Part shown: in pieces, positions 62,784-64,000 of the stretch
Position numbering within the stretch: position 1 is the first letter of the stretch
Layout: the number at the start of each line of letters is the position of its first letter
Assembly (NCBI RefSeq): GCF_017875465.1
Contig: NZ_JAGGMQ010000001.1
Location: forward strand, 186,001 to 250,000
DNA length: 64,000 nucleotides
Direction of reading: 5' to 3'
Source of the DNA: Winslowiella toletana
GTDB taxonomy: Bacteria; Pseudomonadota; Gammaproteobacteria; Enterobacterales; Enterobacteriaceae
The notes under the pieces: model-generated
Told to the model about the DNA's origin: nothing
Seen by the model: the letters and a program-made list of their open reading frames with translations, nothing else
The model's database searches: none
Translations under genes and position numbers: made by a program

Positions 62784-63746
62784 CTACTCAGGATACAAAT
62801 CCTCGCGCAGGTAAGGCTCTGCCTCCCCCGGCTTACGCGTTTTTAACACTTTCAGAATCCAGGTATATTGTTCAGGGTGCGGCCTGACAAGGTTCTCAAT
62901 CTCCTCATTCATCCGGCGTGCCTGGGTAACAGCATCAGCGTTCTGCAGATCGTCCATCGGTGGACGAATATGCATATGCACCTGATGACGCTTACTGTCA
63001 TAGGTCGGAAACAGCGGCACGACTCTGGCGCGACACACTTTCATCAGACGGGCAGCTGCCGGTAACGTCGCTTTATAAGTGCCAAAAAACCCGACAAACT
63101 CACTCTGCTCAGCCCCGTGATCTTCATCAGGCAGATAGTAGCCCCAGCTGCCGTTACGAACGGAATCGATAAACGGCTTAATCCCGTTATTACGCGAAAA
63201 CACGCGGGCGCCATAGCAGCAACGCACTTTGTTCCAGATATAATCCACCAGCTGATTACGCTGATGCTGGATCAGACCGACGCCTTGCACTCCTTCAGCG
63301 GTTATCAGCATAGCCGCGATATCAATTGCCCAGCCGTGAGGCACCAGAAAAATCACGTTCTGCTTGCTGGCGCGCAACTCATCGATAATTTCGCGGCCAT
63401 GCCAGACCACACGCTTACGCAATTTTTCCGGCTGACGTAGCGCCAGCTCGGCCACGACCGCCATTGACTGCGGCGCAACGGCAAACATCTGGTCGATAAT
63501 GTCTTCACGCTGCGTTTCTGTTAGCTCTGGCATACAGTAATAGAGGTTGATGCGCGCGCGCCGCCGCGCCCGACGGGCAAATTTACCGACGGTGCGGCCC
63601 AGTGCACCGAGTAATGGGTCACGAAGCGTGACAGGCATCAGTGCGATACCGCAACAGGCGCCCAGCGCTAACCATGTTCCCCAGTATTTCGGCTGCAGAA
63701 AGCGGTATTGAAATACAGGTCTGAATTCCATTTTCTTATGCATGCT
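62784..63746 (-). CDS. lpxM: Lipid A acyltransferase LpxM, copy 2
   Basis: 320 residues from MHKKMEFRPVFQYRFLQPKY (an ATG five codons upstream is also possible). Same motifs as copy 1: [39 protein letters not shown]. By eye about three quarters of residues agree with copy 1, so the pair is a tandem duplication that has diverged; differences cluster in the substrate loop (IKPFIDSVRNG, CCYGARVFSRNNG). Each could use a different acyl chain or respond to different conditions. Confidence 0.93.
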   Translation of the reverse strand, partial: SMHKKMEFRPVFQYRFLQPKYWGTWLALGACCGIALMPVTLRDPLLGALGRTVGKFARRARRRARINLYYCMPELTETQREDIIDQMFAVAPQSMAVVAELALRQPEKLRKRVVWHGREIIDELRASKQNVIFLVPHGWAIDIAAMLITAEGVQGVGLIQHQRNQLVDYIWNKVRCCYGARVFSRNNGIKPFIDSVRNGSWGYYLPDEDHGAEQSEFVGFFGTYKATLPAAARLMKVCRARVVPLFPTYDSKRHQVHMHIRPPMDDLQNADAVTQARRMNEEIENLVRPHPEQYTWILKVLKTRKPGEAEPYLREDLYPE

Positions 63747-63844
63747 ATTTTCCATTAGCACCTTACCCTACAGTGTTCGGTCAACCTTCCTTTGACTGAA
63801 GCGCTGACAATGACTCCACCACTTATTTTATCTCAGTTAAGACG

Positions 63845-63877
63845 AAAAAACCGCCCCTGTAACAGGCCGGTTTTTAT
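63845..63877. terminator. Terminator after mepM
   Basis: AAACCG-CCCCTGTAACAGG-CCGGTTTTT: inner CCTG/CAGG stem with outer AAACCG/CGGTTT arms, T run on the plus side and A run (T on minus) on the other. It is 18 bases downstream of the mepM stop. Confidence 0.6.
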
Positions 63878-63894
63878 TGGTAATCACGCGAATA

Positions 63895-64000
63895 TCAGTT
63901 GAAGCTGAGCTGCGGAGTAACCTCTCTGACCTGCGCCAGATAATCTTTGCGATCGCTACCTGTCAGCCCTTCAGAACGCGGCAGTTTGGCGTTTAACGGA
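63895..64000 (-). CDS. mepM: Murein endopeptidase MepM, C-terminal end
   Basis: The minus strand reads LNAKLPRSEGLTGSDRKDYL ... VTPQLSFN before the stop at 63895, matching the C-terminus of MepM (YebA), the LysM/M23 DD-endopeptidase that opens peptidoglycan for growth. Only 34 codons are in the window. mepM-lpxM adjacency agrees with E. coli. Confidence 0.9.
   Translation of the reverse strand, partial: PLNAKLPRSEGLTGSDRKDYLAQVREVTPQLSFN

Noticed and set aside
1..64000. CRISPR arrays, tRNA and rRNA genes, insertion sequences
   Set aside because: No regularly spaced repeats, no cloverleaf-like tRNA, no rRNA sequence and no transposase were recognised on reading either strand.

Overview
The window is enterobacterial chromosome, most likely from the Erwiniaceae (Pantoea/Erwinia type). 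The backbone order letB (yebT), rsmF, pphA ... yebY, yebZ, yobA, holE, yobB, exoX, ptrB, yebE, yebG, purT, eda, zwf, hexR, pykA ... lpxM, mepM is the E. coli order. Two things differ: edd is missing between eda and zwf, and a desferrioxamine-type siderophore cluster (dfoJACS) sits between pykA and lpxM. The Erwiniaceae assignment rests on that cluster and on general protein resemblance, not on a database search.

Layout. 1-7089: backbone plus accessory surface genes (GNAT acetyltransferase, a family 9 glycosyltransferase, a membrane acyltransferase, two tiny membrane proteins). 7652-9491: toxin/immunity debris, made of a polymorphic-toxin reading frame broken by one amber codon, its immunity gene, and a frameshifted orphan immunity gene. 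9627-40816: a composite, defective prophage bounded by an 18-bp direct repeat. The right copy is the 3' end of the small RNA gene sdsR (ryeB), so the element is integrated in the sdsR terminator. 41094-54554: backbone. 54677-61568: siderophore cluster with CRP-like and Fur-like sites upstream. 61669-64000: two tandem lpxM genes and the end of mepM.

Prophage. The left and middle parts are P2/186-like: repressor, cox, cII, fil, gpA replication endonuclease, cos, gpQ-P-O-N-M-L-X, holin, lysozyme, spanins, R, S, V, W, J, I, tail spike and fibres, then a truncated sheath gene FI. No P2 integrase, tail tube, tape measure, U, D or ogr is present. The sheath gene has an internal deletion and runs directly into the remnant of a lambda/P22-like phage (terminase small subunit, spanins, lysozyme, methyltransferase, integrase), most of it pseudogenes. 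Three similar late-promoter boxes remain before O, V and FI although no activator gene is visible.

Cargo. The most interesting content is accessory genes at several separate positions in this prophage. (1) A PutAbiC-like membrane protein and a membrane protein with a WYL-like domain lie directly downstream of the repressor, so they are probably expressed in the lysogen. (2) An AAA ATPase plus RloB-like Toprim pair lies between cos and the portal gene. (3) A DUF4917 protein with SIR2-like motifs is inserted between S and V. (4) An M15-type peptidoglycan peptidase with a secreted partner lies between the tail fibre and sheath genes. (5) A HEPN-motif protein lies in the remnant part. The tail spike carries an alginate-lyase-like (PL5) catalytic domain with the four catalytic residues at the family's spacing. 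The repressor has two tandem helix-turn-helix domains, and a 58-codon gene after gpA has a near-perfect LexA box. Together these describe a decayed prophage that seems to have been kept as a carrier of candidate anti-phage and antibacterial genes. That interpretation is inference; the gene content and motifs are seen directly.
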